This document shows, one piece after another, positions 12,932 through 19,260 of a DNA stretch of 19,260 nucleotides. How positions within the stretch are numbered: the stretch's first letter is position 1; the number at the start of each line of letters is the position of its first letter. A program made the translations under genes and the position numbers. Source of the stretch: an uncultured Propionibacteriaceae bacterium (GTDB lineage Bacteria; Actinomycetota; Actinomycetes; Propionibacteriales; Propionibacteriaceae). The notes beneath the pieces were generated by a model, which worked only from the letters and a program-made list of their open reading frames with translations, had not been told where the DNA came from and did no database searches. Location of the stretch: assembly GCA_937988865.1 (NCBI GenBank), contig CALKHV010000022.1, positions 1 through 19,260 of the forward strand, written 5' to 3'.

Positions 12932-13945
12932 GTGACTGGCCCTTATCCATCCACCCCGGCACCGACCATCTACGACGTGGCGCGGGCGGCCGATGTCGCC
13001 CCCTCCACCGTCTCTCGCGCCTTCTCACGGCCGGGTCGGGTGAGTGCCGGGACGGTGACCCGCATCCGTGCGGTCGCCGACGAACTGGGTTACCACCCCA
13101 ACCCCATCGCCCGGGCCCTCTCGACGTCACGGACCCACATGATCGCCGTGATCGTCTCCGACGTCGGCAACCCCTTCCACGCGGAGTTGGTTCGTGGCGC
13201 GCAGGAAGCGGCCCGGAATGCCGGGTTCGTGGTGATCCTGGGGGACGCGCAGGAGTCCGGCGTCCGCGAACGCGAGGCACTCGACCGGGTGTTGCCCGTG
13301 GTCGAGGGGGCGATCATCGGGAGCTCTCGCATGACTGACGCGGCGCTGCGCGACATCGCAGGTCAGCGTCCGACGATTGTGCTCAATCGGGAAGTGGACG
13401 GGGTCGCGAGCATCGTCACCGACAACCCGGGTGGGACGCGGGCCGCCGTCGGCCACCTGCGTGGCCTGGGGCACCGGGCCATCACGTATGTCGCCGGACC
13501 CGAGGCGTCCTGGGCCGACAGCGTCCGCTGGGCGTCCCTGTGTGATGCCGCTCGCGAGCACGGCCTCGAGACCAGGAGGATCGGACCCGTCGCGCCGACC
13601 TTCGAGGGTGGGCTGGACGCCGCAGCTGGCCTCGTCAGCGGACGTCCCACGGCGGTGATCGCCTACAACGACCTCGTCGCGATCGGGGTGCTCCAGGGTC
13701 TCGCCCGGGCCGGCGTCCGGGTGCCTGATGAGGTCAGCGTCGTCGGCTTCGACGACATCCTGACGTCCCGGCTGGTGACGCCGGCATTGACGACAGTCGC
13801 CGCGCCCATCGGCGAGATGGGTGCGGCCGCGGTGCGGGAACTCCTGGCGCTCAGCGAGCAGGGCCCCTCGGATCACGAGACGAGCATCGTGATGCCTGCC
13901 CGCCTGGTGATCCGTGAGTCCACAGGTCGGCGTCGGGACGCCTGA
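12932..13945 (+). CDS. LacI-family transcriptional repressor of the hexuronate locus
   Basis: This is a 337-residue LacI/GalR repressor. The N-terminal helix-turn-helix TIYDVARAADVAPSTVSRAFSRPGRVS (about 12-38) is followed by the hinge region YHPNPIARALSTSRT and a periplasmic-binding-like effector domain (MIAVIVSDVGNPFHAELVRGAQEAA through SVVGFDDILTSRLVTPALTTV). Effector is unknown; from context it is likely glucuronate, fructuronate or a downstream intermediate. It is divergent from the symporter and convergent with the dehydrogenase gene. Two copies of a LacI-type palindrome lie before it and a third before uxaC, arguing for local and autogenous control. The GTG at 12932 is chosen for family length and for the TAGGGT box six bases upstream. 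The stop is 16 bases from the dehydrogenase stop. Confidence 0.94.
   Translation: MTGPYPSTPAPTIYDVARAADVAPSTVSRAFSRPGRVSAGTVTRIRAVADELGYHPNPIARALSTSRTHMIAVIVSDVGNPFHAELVRGAQEAARNAGFVVILGDAQESGVREREALDRVLPVVEGAIIGSSRMTDAALRDIAGQRPTIVLNREVDGVASIVTDNPGGTRAAVGHLRGLGHRAITYVAGPEASWADSVRWASLCDAAREHGLETRRIGPVAPTFEGGLDAAAGLVSGRPTAVIAYNDLVAIGVLQGLARAGVRVPDEVSVVGFDDILTSRLVTPALTTVAAPIGEMGAAAVRELLALSEQGPSDHETSIVMPARLVIRESTGRRRDA
13929..13942 (+). terminator. Hairpin abutting the lacI stop codon
   Basis: GGCGT (13929-13933) and ACGCC (13938-13942) pair around a 4-base loop. The lacI TGA follows at once and then the pyrimidine-rich CTCTTCT. This is the best candidate terminator between the convergent genes but the stem is short. 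Confidence 0.35.
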
Positions 13946-13949
13946 CTCT

Positions 13950-13971
13950 TCTACTGCGCCTCTACTGCGCC
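13950..13971. repeat. Perfect 11-base tandem duplication at the dehydrogenase stop
   Basis: TCTACTGCGCC occurs twice head to tail (13950-13960 and 13961-13971). The dehydrogenase TAG (minus strand, 13962-13964) lies in the right copy, so the left copy is a duplicated 3' end lying outside the gene. Probably a replication slippage event. Confidence 0.8.
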
Positions 13972-15353
13972 GAGAGTTCGCGGGCGTGGTCCAGGACGGC
14001 GGAGACCACGCGCGCGTCCGCAGCGAGATCGGCCCCGAGGAAGGCCAGGACCTTGATGACGGACTGCTCCAGCGTCCCCTCACCCATTGGCAACACCTCG
14101 GCGGCCCGTGCGTCCTTGACAGGTGCCCCGAGCCCACGCAGGTGGCACACCCAGGCAGCGACGGCGCGGGTGGCGCCGACCGGAACCCGGCCGGCCGCGA
14201 TCTCGGCGCGCAGGGTGGGGACGATGCGCACCGGGATCTTCTGTGAGCCGTCGCCCGCGATCTGGGCGAGGACGTGGCGAATGCGGGGATTCTCGAACCT
14301 CGAGATGAGCGCCTGACGGTAGGCGGCCACGTCGGCCTCCGGAAGGGAGAGATGTCTGGACGCCTCGTCCCACCACTCCTCGACCCAGGCCCGATTGACC
14401 GGATCGTTGATGGCATCGGCCACGGTCTCGTGACCCCGGATGGTTCCCGAGTAGGCGAGGAGCGAGTGCGAGCCGTTCAGGAGCCACAGTTTGCGCTGCT
14501 CGAAGGGCACGACGTCGTCGACGATGCTGGCGCCCGCGGCCTCCCAGGCCGGGCGTCCGTGGGGAAACTCCCCCGCGATGACCCATTCACTGAAGGGCTC
14601 CGTCGGAACCGGTGAGGCGTCGACCAGACCGGTGGCGGCCAGCACCAGGTCACGGTGCTCATCGGTCGTGGCCGGGGTGATGCGGTCGACCATCGACGTG
14701 CCGAAGGCCACGTTCGCGGACGCCCAGGCGTCCAGTGTGGGATCGACGGCCGCGATGAGGTCGTCCACCACCCGCTTCAGGGAAGGTCCGTTGTCGGGCA
14801 GGTTGTCGCACGGGAGGATCGCGATGGGTCCGGCGTCCGCGGCGCGTCGGGCGAGGTAGCCCGAGACGATGCGTCCGGGGGCCGTGGACGCGGCAGCCAT
14901 GGGGTCGGCCCGGAGGGCAGCGATGTCGGCGACGACATCGTCGCGCGTGGCGTCGAGGGATCCGTCCGGAGCGCGCAGGTAACCGGCCTCGGTCACGGTG
15001 AGGGTGACCACCGAGAGCTCGGGTGAGCGCCAATAGCCCAGCCAGGCGTCGTGGTCGTTGGCGGCGTGGACGCTGGACACGCTGGAGATGACCTCGAACG
15101 TGTCACCGTCGGCGGCCCGGGTGACCAGTGTGTAGAGGCCGTCCTGGGGAGTCAGTGCGTCGGCCATCGCGGCGGAGCGTCCGGTGAAGGCTGCAATCCC
15201 CCAGTCTGCGGCGTCCGGAGCGTTCTCGGTGTACCAGGCCTGGTGGGCGCGGAAGAAATTGCCGATCCCGACGTGAAGAATTCGCACGGGGGCGGCCGGA
15301 CGTCCGTGTCCGGTGGCGCGGGAGAGTCGGGGTGGGCTGGCAATGTCGGTCAC
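13962..15353 (-). CDS. uxuB: Mannitol-dehydrogenase-family oxidoreductase, probable D-fructuronate (mannonate) reductase
   Basis: This 463-residue NAD(P)-dependent long-chain polyol dehydrogenase carries the nucleotide-binding start ILHVGIGNFFRAHQAWYTEN (25-44). A mid-region PCDNLPDNGPSLKRVV (181-196) and the catalytic signature KLWLLNGSHSLLAYSG follow, with Lys288, Asn293 and His296 in the K-x4-N-x2-H spacing of the family. Substrate is inferred from the overlapping glucuronate isomerase gene: it should reduce D-fructuronate to D-mannonate. Mannitol dehydrogenase or tagaturonate reductase cannot be excluded from sequence. The start is GTG at 15353, overlapping the upstream TGA as GTGA, so the pair is translationally coupled. 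Length is close to E. coli UxuB (486). It ends within an 11-base tandem duplication, convergent with lacI. Confidence 0.88.
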   Translation of the reverse strand: MTDIASPPRLSRATGHGRPAAPVRILHVGIGNFFRAHQAWYTENAPDAADWGIAAFTGRSAAMADALTPQDGLYTLVTRAADGDTFEVISSVSSVHAANDHDAWLGYWRSPELSVVTLTVTEAGYLRAPDGSLDATRDDVVADIAALRADPMAAASTAPGRIVSGYLARRAADAGPIAILPCDNLPDNGPSLKRVVDDLIAAVDPTLDAWASANVAFGTSMVDRITPATTDEHRDLVLAATGLVDASPVPTEPFSEWVIAGEFPHGRPAWEAAGASIVDDVVPFEQRKLWLLNGSHSLLAYSGTIRGHETVADAINDPVNRAWVEEWWDEASRHLSLPEADVAAYRQALISRFENPRIRHVLAQIAGDGSQKIPVRIVPTLRAEIAAGRVPVGATRAVAAWVCHLRGLGAPVKDARAAEVLPMGEGTLEQSVIKVLAFLGADLAADARVVSAVLDHARELSAQ

Positions 15354-16759
15354 AGCTTGAACGCCTTTCGGGGATTGGTCACAACGAGGTCATGTGCGGT
15401 GTCGAGTGCCTCGTCCATCGTGAGGCGGTGGTCGGCGACGAGCTTGGCGAGGAAGCCGGAGTCCATCCGGCGATTGGTGTCGTGGCGTGCCGGGATGGAC
15501 AGGTACGCGCGGGTGTCATCGATGAATCCGGACGTCCGCGAGAAGCCGGCGGTCTCGGTCACGGAGCTGCGGTAACGGTTCATGGCCTCGGGCGAGTCGA
15601 TGAACCACCACGGCGCGCCAACGTACACCGACGGGTAGAAGCCCGCCATCGGGGCCAGTTCCCGGGAGTAGACCGTCTCGTCGATCGTGAAGAGGACGAC
15701 CTGGAAGTTGGGCGCCGTCCCGAAGGCTGAGAGCATCGGCTGGAGGGCGTTCGTGAACTCGACGGCCATGGGGATGTCGCCGCCCACATCGGCCCCGTAG
15801 GAGTCGAAACTCGCCGCGTGGTGGTTGCGGTAGACCGCGGGGTGCATGGTCATGACCAGGCCGTCATCGGCAGCCATCCGGGCCTGGGCGAACATGAAGT
15901 TGCGACGCAGGGTGTTGCCTTCCTCCACGGTGATCGAGCCGGCACGTGCCAGGGAGTAGAGACGCTCGGCCTCGGCATCCGGGAGTGGCTCGACGCGAGC
16001 GTCGCGGTGGGAGTGGTCGGTCGACACGGCACCGTTGGCCTTGAAGAAGGCGCGACGGTTCTCCATCGCGGCGACCCAACCGGCGTAGCTCCCGGTGTCG
16101 ATCCCGGAGACCTCGCCGAGCCTGTCGATGAGGCCGTTCCAGGCGGACGTGGCCGGCTCCAGGTACTTGTCCGGGCGGAAGGTGGGGGCGACCTTTCCGA
16201 ACCAGGTCGGGTCGTTGGCCAGCTTGATGTGGTGGCGCAGGTCATCGGAAGGGTCATCGGTGGTGGCGATGAACTCGATGTCGAGCGAGGAGTACAGGGC
16301 ACGCGGCAGGAACTCCGGAGTAGCGAGCTGCGCGGCGATGGCGTCATAGATCTCATCGGCGGTGTCTGCCGACGGGACGAGGTCGACGCCGAAGATGTCG
16401 ACCAGCTCAGACTCGAACCAGAACTTGACGGGCGTTCCTCGGTAGGCCTTCCAGTTCGCGCAGAGGAGGCGGAACGCGTTCCGGCTCTGCTCGGCGGTGA
16501 AGTCGGCCTGACCCACACCGAGGTCCGCCAGGGCCACGCCGTGCGCGTGGAGCATGCGGTTCACGTAGTGGTCGGGGGTGATGAGCAGCGACGTGGGGTC
16601 GGCGAAGGGAACGTCGTCCGCCAGCCACTGCGGCGGAACATGGCCATGGGGGGAGATGATCGGCAGGTCGCGTACGGCGTCGTACAGCTGACGGGCGATG
16701 TCTCGCGTGGTGGGGTCGGCGGGGAGCAGTCGGTCGGGGTGGAGGGTCAGGGTGGCCAT
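15350..16759 (-). CDS. uxaC: Glucuronate (uronate) isomerase
   Basis: This 469-residue protein has the same length as E. coli UxaC (470). It converts D-glucuronate to D-fructuronate (and D-galacturonate to D-tagaturonate) in the cytoplasm. An amidohydrolase-type metal motif appears as SPHGHV (His38, His40). Further recognisable blocks are WFESELVDIFGVD, DIEFIATTDDPSDDLRHH, FKANGAVSTDHSHRDA, MTMHPAVYRNHH, VGAPWWFIDSPEAMNRYR and the C-terminal GFIDDTRAYLSIPARHDTNRR. The ATG at 16759 gives the family-like start MATLTLHPDRLLP; the frame extends 12 codons further through a Pro/Gly-rich stretch that overlaps the operator. No Shine-Dalgarno is present. First gene of a two-gene unit with the dehydrogenase, under a predicted LacI operator at 16790-16805. 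Confidence 0.95.
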   Translation of the reverse strand: MATLTLHPDRLLPADPTTRDIARQLYDAVRDLPIISPHGHVPPQWLADDVPFADPTSLLITPDHYVNRMLHAHGVALADLGVGQADFTAEQSRNAFRLLCANWKAYRGTPVKFWFESELVDIFGVDLVPSADTADEIYDAIAAQLATPEFLPRALYSSLDIEFIATTDDPSDDLRHHIKLANDPTWFGKVAPTFRPDKYLEPATSAWNGLIDRLGEVSGIDTGSYAGWVAAMENRRAFFKANGAVSTDHSHRDARVEPLPDAEAERLYSLARAGSITVEEGNTLRRNFMFAQARMAADDGLVMTMHPAVYRNHHAASFDSYGADVGGDIPMAVEFTNALQPMLSAFGTAPNFQVVLFTIDETVYSRELAPMAGFYPSVYVGAPWWFIDSPEAMNRYRSSVTETAGFSRTSGFIDDTRAYLSIPARHDTNRRMDSGFLAKLVADHRLTMDEALDTAHDLVVTNPRKAFKL

Positions 16760-16765
16760 GGAGGA

Positions 16766-16795
16766 ATCGTTTCCCGGACGGGCAGGTGCGGGCAA
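16766..16795 (-). promoter_or_regulatory. Predicted uxaC promoter with -35 inside the LacI operator
   Basis: On the minus strand TTGCCC (16795-16790) is followed by 18 bases and then AACGAT (16771-16766), six bases from the ATG. The -10 is weak (only the second A and the final T fit TANNNT), so this call leans on the same spacing seen at other genes and on the operator overlap. Confidence 0.4.
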
Positions 16796-16805
16796 CGGGT
16801 TGCCG
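16790..16805. promoter_or_regulatory. Predicted LacI-family operator 3 (uxaC)
   Basis: GGGCAACGGGTTGCCG matches operators 1 and 2 at most positions (GRCAAC, GGTTGCC), with arms GGCAAC and GTTGCC. It lies about 30 bases upstream of the uxaC start codon and overlaps its predicted -35. It ties the enzyme pair to the LacI regulator encoded 3-4 kb away. Confidence 0.72.
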
Positions 16806-16831
16806 GGTGTTGCCGCGGCGGGAGCGCGGAA

Positions 16832-16858
16832 GCCGGCGCAGGGAGTGCCCGCGCCGGC
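16832..16858 (-). terminator. Strong GC-rich hairpin downstream of nrdJ
   Basis: Eight-base perfect arms GCCGGCGC (16832-16839) and GCGCCGGC (16851-16858), with a further GGG/CCC pairing (16841-16843 with 16848-16850) past one bulged base and a 4-base loop. It begins 19 bases beyond the nrdJ stop and precedes the uxaC operator. No T-run follows. It likely insulates the uxaC promoter from nrdJ transcription. Confidence 0.65.
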
Positions 16859-16876
16859 GTCCGAGGGACCCCTGGA

Positions 16877-19260
16877 TCAGCTGCAGCCGGAGGTCGACCC
16901 GCACCCTTCGCAGATGTAGCAGCTGCCCGAGCGGCGCATCTTGGTGCCGCAAGTGAGGCAGAGTGGGGCGTCCACGGCCATGCCCGACAGGCTCTCGAGC
17001 AGTTCGGCCGTTGAGTGCGGAGCCGCCGAGACCAGGGCAGGCTGGTTCGGCCCCGCCTCGTCGACCGCGACGTTGTCGTACTCGTCGTTCTTGAGCGACT
17101 CCGACTCGATCATGTCCTCCTCAGCGACGTAGGAGCCGGTCTCGACGTACCGCGCCCGCTCGGCGGCCGTGTAGATGCCGAGTTCGGAACGGGAATCGTA
17201 GTCGAGGTAGTCCAGCGCCAGGCGTCGGAAGATGTAGTCCATGATCGACTGCGCGATCCGGATGTCGGGATCGTCCGTCATGCCCGCCGGCTCGAACTTC
17301 TGGTTCGTGAACTTCTGGACGTAGGTCTCCAGCGGGACGCCGTACTGCAGCGCGATCGAGATGGCGATCGAGAAGGCGTCCATCACGCCCGCGAGGGTCG
17401 AGCCCTGCTTGCCCAGCTTCAGGAAGACCTCGCCCAGGCGTCCATCGGTGTACTCACTCGACGTCATGTAACCCTCGGCGCCGCCGACCGAGAACGAGGT
17501 GGTGCGTCCGGTGCGTGACTTCGGGAGACGCAGGCGGCGAGGACGGTACTCGACCTTCACCTCAGGCTCCGGCGCGGTGACGGCCGCGTCCTTCTTGCGT
17601 CCGTCTGACAACGGCTGGCCGACCTTGCAGTTGTCGCGGTACACGGCGAGGGCCTTGAGGCCGAGCTTCCAACCCTGCATGTACACGTCGGCGATCTCCT
17701 CGACCGTCGCCGACTCGGGCAGGTTCACCGTCTTCGAGATCGCACCCGAGAGGAACGGCTGAACCGCAGCCATCATGCGCACGTGCCCCATCGGACGAAT
17801 CGCCCGCTGGCCCATGGCGCAGTCGAACACGTCGTAGTGGCCCGGCTTGAGTCCGGGGGCATCGATCACGTGGCCGTGTTCGGCGATGTAGGCGACGATG
17901 GCCTCGGACGTCTCGGGGCTGTAACCCAGGTTCTTGAGCGCCCGCGGGATGGTCTGGTTGACGATCTGCATCGAACCACCGCCGACAAGCTTCTTGAACT
18001 TGACCAGGGAGAAGTCGGGTTCGATGCCGGTGGTGTCGCAGTCCATCATGAAGCCGATGGTGCCGGTCGGGGCCAGCACAGAGGCCTGGGCGTTGCGGAA
18101 GCCGTTGGTGGCGCCCAGCTTGACGACCTGGTCCCACTCGCGAGTCGCCACCTTCTGGACGGCCGAGTCGTTGGCGTTCTGCGTCCGCAGGGCATCGTTG
18201 GCCGCCTGGTGCTTGCGCATGACGCGCTGGTGCGGGTCGGCGTTGCGTGCGTAACCCTCGTAGGGACCGACGACTGCGGCCAACTCGGCCGATCGGCGGT
18301 ACGACGTGCCCGTCATCAGCGAGGTGATCGCGGCGGCGAGCGCGCGTCCCGCCTCGGAGTCGTACCCCTTGCCCAGGGCCATCAGGAGGGCCCCGAGGTT
18401 CGCGTACCCGATGCCCAGCTGGCGGAACTTCCGCGTCGTGTCGCCGATCGACTCGGTCGGGAAGTCGGCGAAGCAGATCGAGATGTCCATGGCGGTGATG
18501 ATCAGCTCGACGGCCTTGACGAACAGGGCCGAGTCGAAGGTGTCGTCGCCGGACAGGAACTTGAGGAGGTTCAGGCTGGCGAGGTTGCAGGACGAATTGT
18601 CGAGGCTCATGTACTCGGAGCAGGGATTGGACGCGGTGATCCGCCCCGTCTCGGGGTTCGTGTGCCACGCGTTGATCGTGTCGTCGTACTGCACGCCGGG
18701 GTCGGCGCACGCCCAGGCGGCCGTGGCGATCTTGGTGAACAGGTCTCGGGCGCCGACCTCTTCGATGACGGAACCGTCGGTGCGCGAACGCAGCCCGAAG
18801 CGGGCATCGTCCTCGACTGCGGTCATGAACTCGTCGGTGACGCGGACGGAGTTGTTGGCGTTCTGGTACTGGACGCTCGTGATGTCGCGGCCGCCCAGGT
18901 CCATGTCGAAGCCGGCGTCGCGCAGGGCGCGAATCTTGTCCTCCTCGCGCGCCTTGGTCTCGATGAACTCCTCGATGTCGGGGTGGTCGACGTCGAGCAC
19001 GACCATCTTCGCCGCTCGGCGGGTCGCCCCACCCGACTTGATGGTGCCCGCCGAGGCGTCCGCTCCACGCATGAACGACACCGGGCCGGACGCGGTTCCA
19101 CCGCTGCTCAACAGCTCCTTCGACGACCGGATCCGCGACAGGTTGAGACCCGCCCCCGACCCACCCTTGAAGATGAAGCCCTCCTCGCGGTACCAGTTCA
19201 GGATCGAGTCCATCGAGTCGTCGACGCTGAGGATGAAGCAGGCGCTGACCTGCTGCGGGC
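16877..19260 (-). CDS. nrdJ: Vitamin B12-dependent (class II) ribonucleoside-diphosphate reductase, C-terminal part
   Basis: This is the last 793 codons of an adenosylcobalamin-dependent ribonucleotide reductase; the 5' end lies beyond the window. It makes deoxyribonucleotides without needing oxygen. Visible landmarks are the redox Cys of QVSACFIL (codon 19238-19240), the NPCSE loop (18614-18628) with the presumed thiyl-radical Cys, and the second redox Cys in NSSCNLASLNL just after it. The phosphate-binding PTGTIGFMMDCDTTGIEPDF lies near 18030-18090. The tail CLTCGTKMRRSGSCYICEGCGSTSGCS has paired cysteines, as is usual for the NrdJ subgroup, and probably re-reduces the active site or binds zinc. 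If the actinobacterial length of about 950 applies, roughly 150-170 residues are missing. Regulation (B12 riboswitch, NrdR boxes) would be outside the window. No NrdAB or NrdR gene is nearby. Confidence 0.96.
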   Translation of the reverse strand, partial: PQQVSACFILSVDDSMDSILNWYREEGFIFKGGSGAGLNLSRIRSSKELLSSGGTASGPVSFMRGADASAGTIKSGGATRRAAKMVVLDVDHPDIEEFIETKAREEDKIRALRDAGFDMDLGGRDITSVQYQNANNSVRVTDEFMTAVEDDARFGLRSRTDGSVIEEVGARDLFTKIATAAWACADPGVQYDDTINAWHTNPETGRITASNPCSEYMSLDNSSCNLASLNLLKFLSGDDTFDSALFVKAVELIITAMDISICFADFPTESIGDTTRKFRQLGIGYANLGALLMALGKGYDSEAGRALAAAITSLMTGTSYRRSAELAAVVGPYEGYARNADPHQRVMRKHQAANDALRTQNANDSAVQKVATREWDQVVKLGATNGFRNAQASVLAPTGTIGFMMDCDTTGIEPDFSLVKFKKLVGGGSMQIVNQTIPRALKNLGYSPETSEAIVAYIAEHGHVIDAPGLKPGHYDVFDCAMGQRAIRPMGHVRMMAAVQPFLSGAISKTVNLPESATVEEIADVYMQGWKLGLKALAVYRDNCKVGQPLSDGRKKDAAVTAPEPEVKVEYRPRRLRLPKSRTGRTTSFSVGGAEGYMTSSEYTDGRLGEVFLKLGKQGSTLAGVMDAFSIAISIALQYGVPLETYVQKFTNQKFEPAGMTDDPDIRIAQSIMDYIFRRLALDYLDYDSRSELGIYTAAERARYVETGSYVAEEDMIESESLKNDEYDNVAVDEAGPNQPALVSAAPHSTAELLESLSGMAVDAPLCLTCGTKMRRSGSCYICEGCGSTSGCS

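Noticed and set aside
11293..16759. Recent horizontal transfer of the hexuronate cluster
   Set aside because: Base and codon use look the same as in neighbouring genes and there are no mobile elements, tRNA or direct repeats at the borders.
16760..16795. A longer N-terminus for glucuronate isomerase
   Set aside because: The extension is Pro/Gly/Arg-rich, lacks a ribosome binding site and overlaps the predicted operator and promoter.

Overview
This window looks like chromosomal DNA of a high-GC Gram-positive bacterium (Actinobacteria). The reasons are very high G+C with strongly GC-ending codons, frequent GTG starts, several genes lacking a Shine-Dalgarno but carrying a TANNNT box six bases before the start codon (a leaderless signature), a class II ribonucleotide reductase, and an actinobacterial-type HrpA helicase. 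A Propionibacteriaceae-like host is my guess and is not proven. I see no insertion sequence, phage gene, integrase, tRNA, rRNA or CRISPR array. Coding density is about 95 percent and the longest gap between genes is 190 bases.

Layout. Positions 13-5637 (minus) hold a universal stress protein, an HrpA-type DEAH helicase coupled to it by a 4-base stop/start overlap, and acyl-CoA thioesterase II (tesB) with its own predicted leaderless promoter. Positions 5737-6669 (minus) encode an auxin-efflux-carrier family transporter. It is divergent from a small DedA-like membrane protein (6769-7245, plus), which is followed by a lipoprotein polysaccharide deacetylase with a long Ser/Thr/Pro repeat linker (7288-8391, plus). 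The deacetylase overlaps tail-to-tail by 29 bases with a SulP/STAS anion transporter (8363-10123, minus). A small SHOCT-domain membrane protein and a cytidylate-kinase-like protein follow on the minus strand.

The most coherent unit is 11293-16759, a hexuronate (glucuronate) utilisation locus. It has a GPH-family sugar-acid/cation symporter (minus), a divergent LacI-family repressor (plus), and an overlapping pair of glucuronate isomerase (uxaC) and fructuronate-reductase-like dehydrogenase (minus). Three near-identical 16-base palindromes of the form TGRCAAnCGGTTGYCA lie in the symporter/repressor intergenic region (two) and just before uxaC (one). The copies before lacI and uxaC each overlap a predicted -35 element, so a self-contained LacI regulon can be read directly from the sequence. 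Mannonate dehydratase and the KDG enzymes are not in the window, so the pathway must be completed elsewhere.

The right edge (16877-19260, minus) is the C-terminal 793 codons of an adenosylcobalamin-dependent ribonucleotide reductase (nrdJ), ending in a cysteine-rich tail and followed by a strong GC-rich hairpin.

I found no clearly novel multi-gene system. The points most worth a second look are the three-site LacI regulon, the recurrent leaderless start architecture, short hairpins that embed or touch stop codons, the excess of the hexamer GCGTCC, and the atypical deacetylase lipoprotein.
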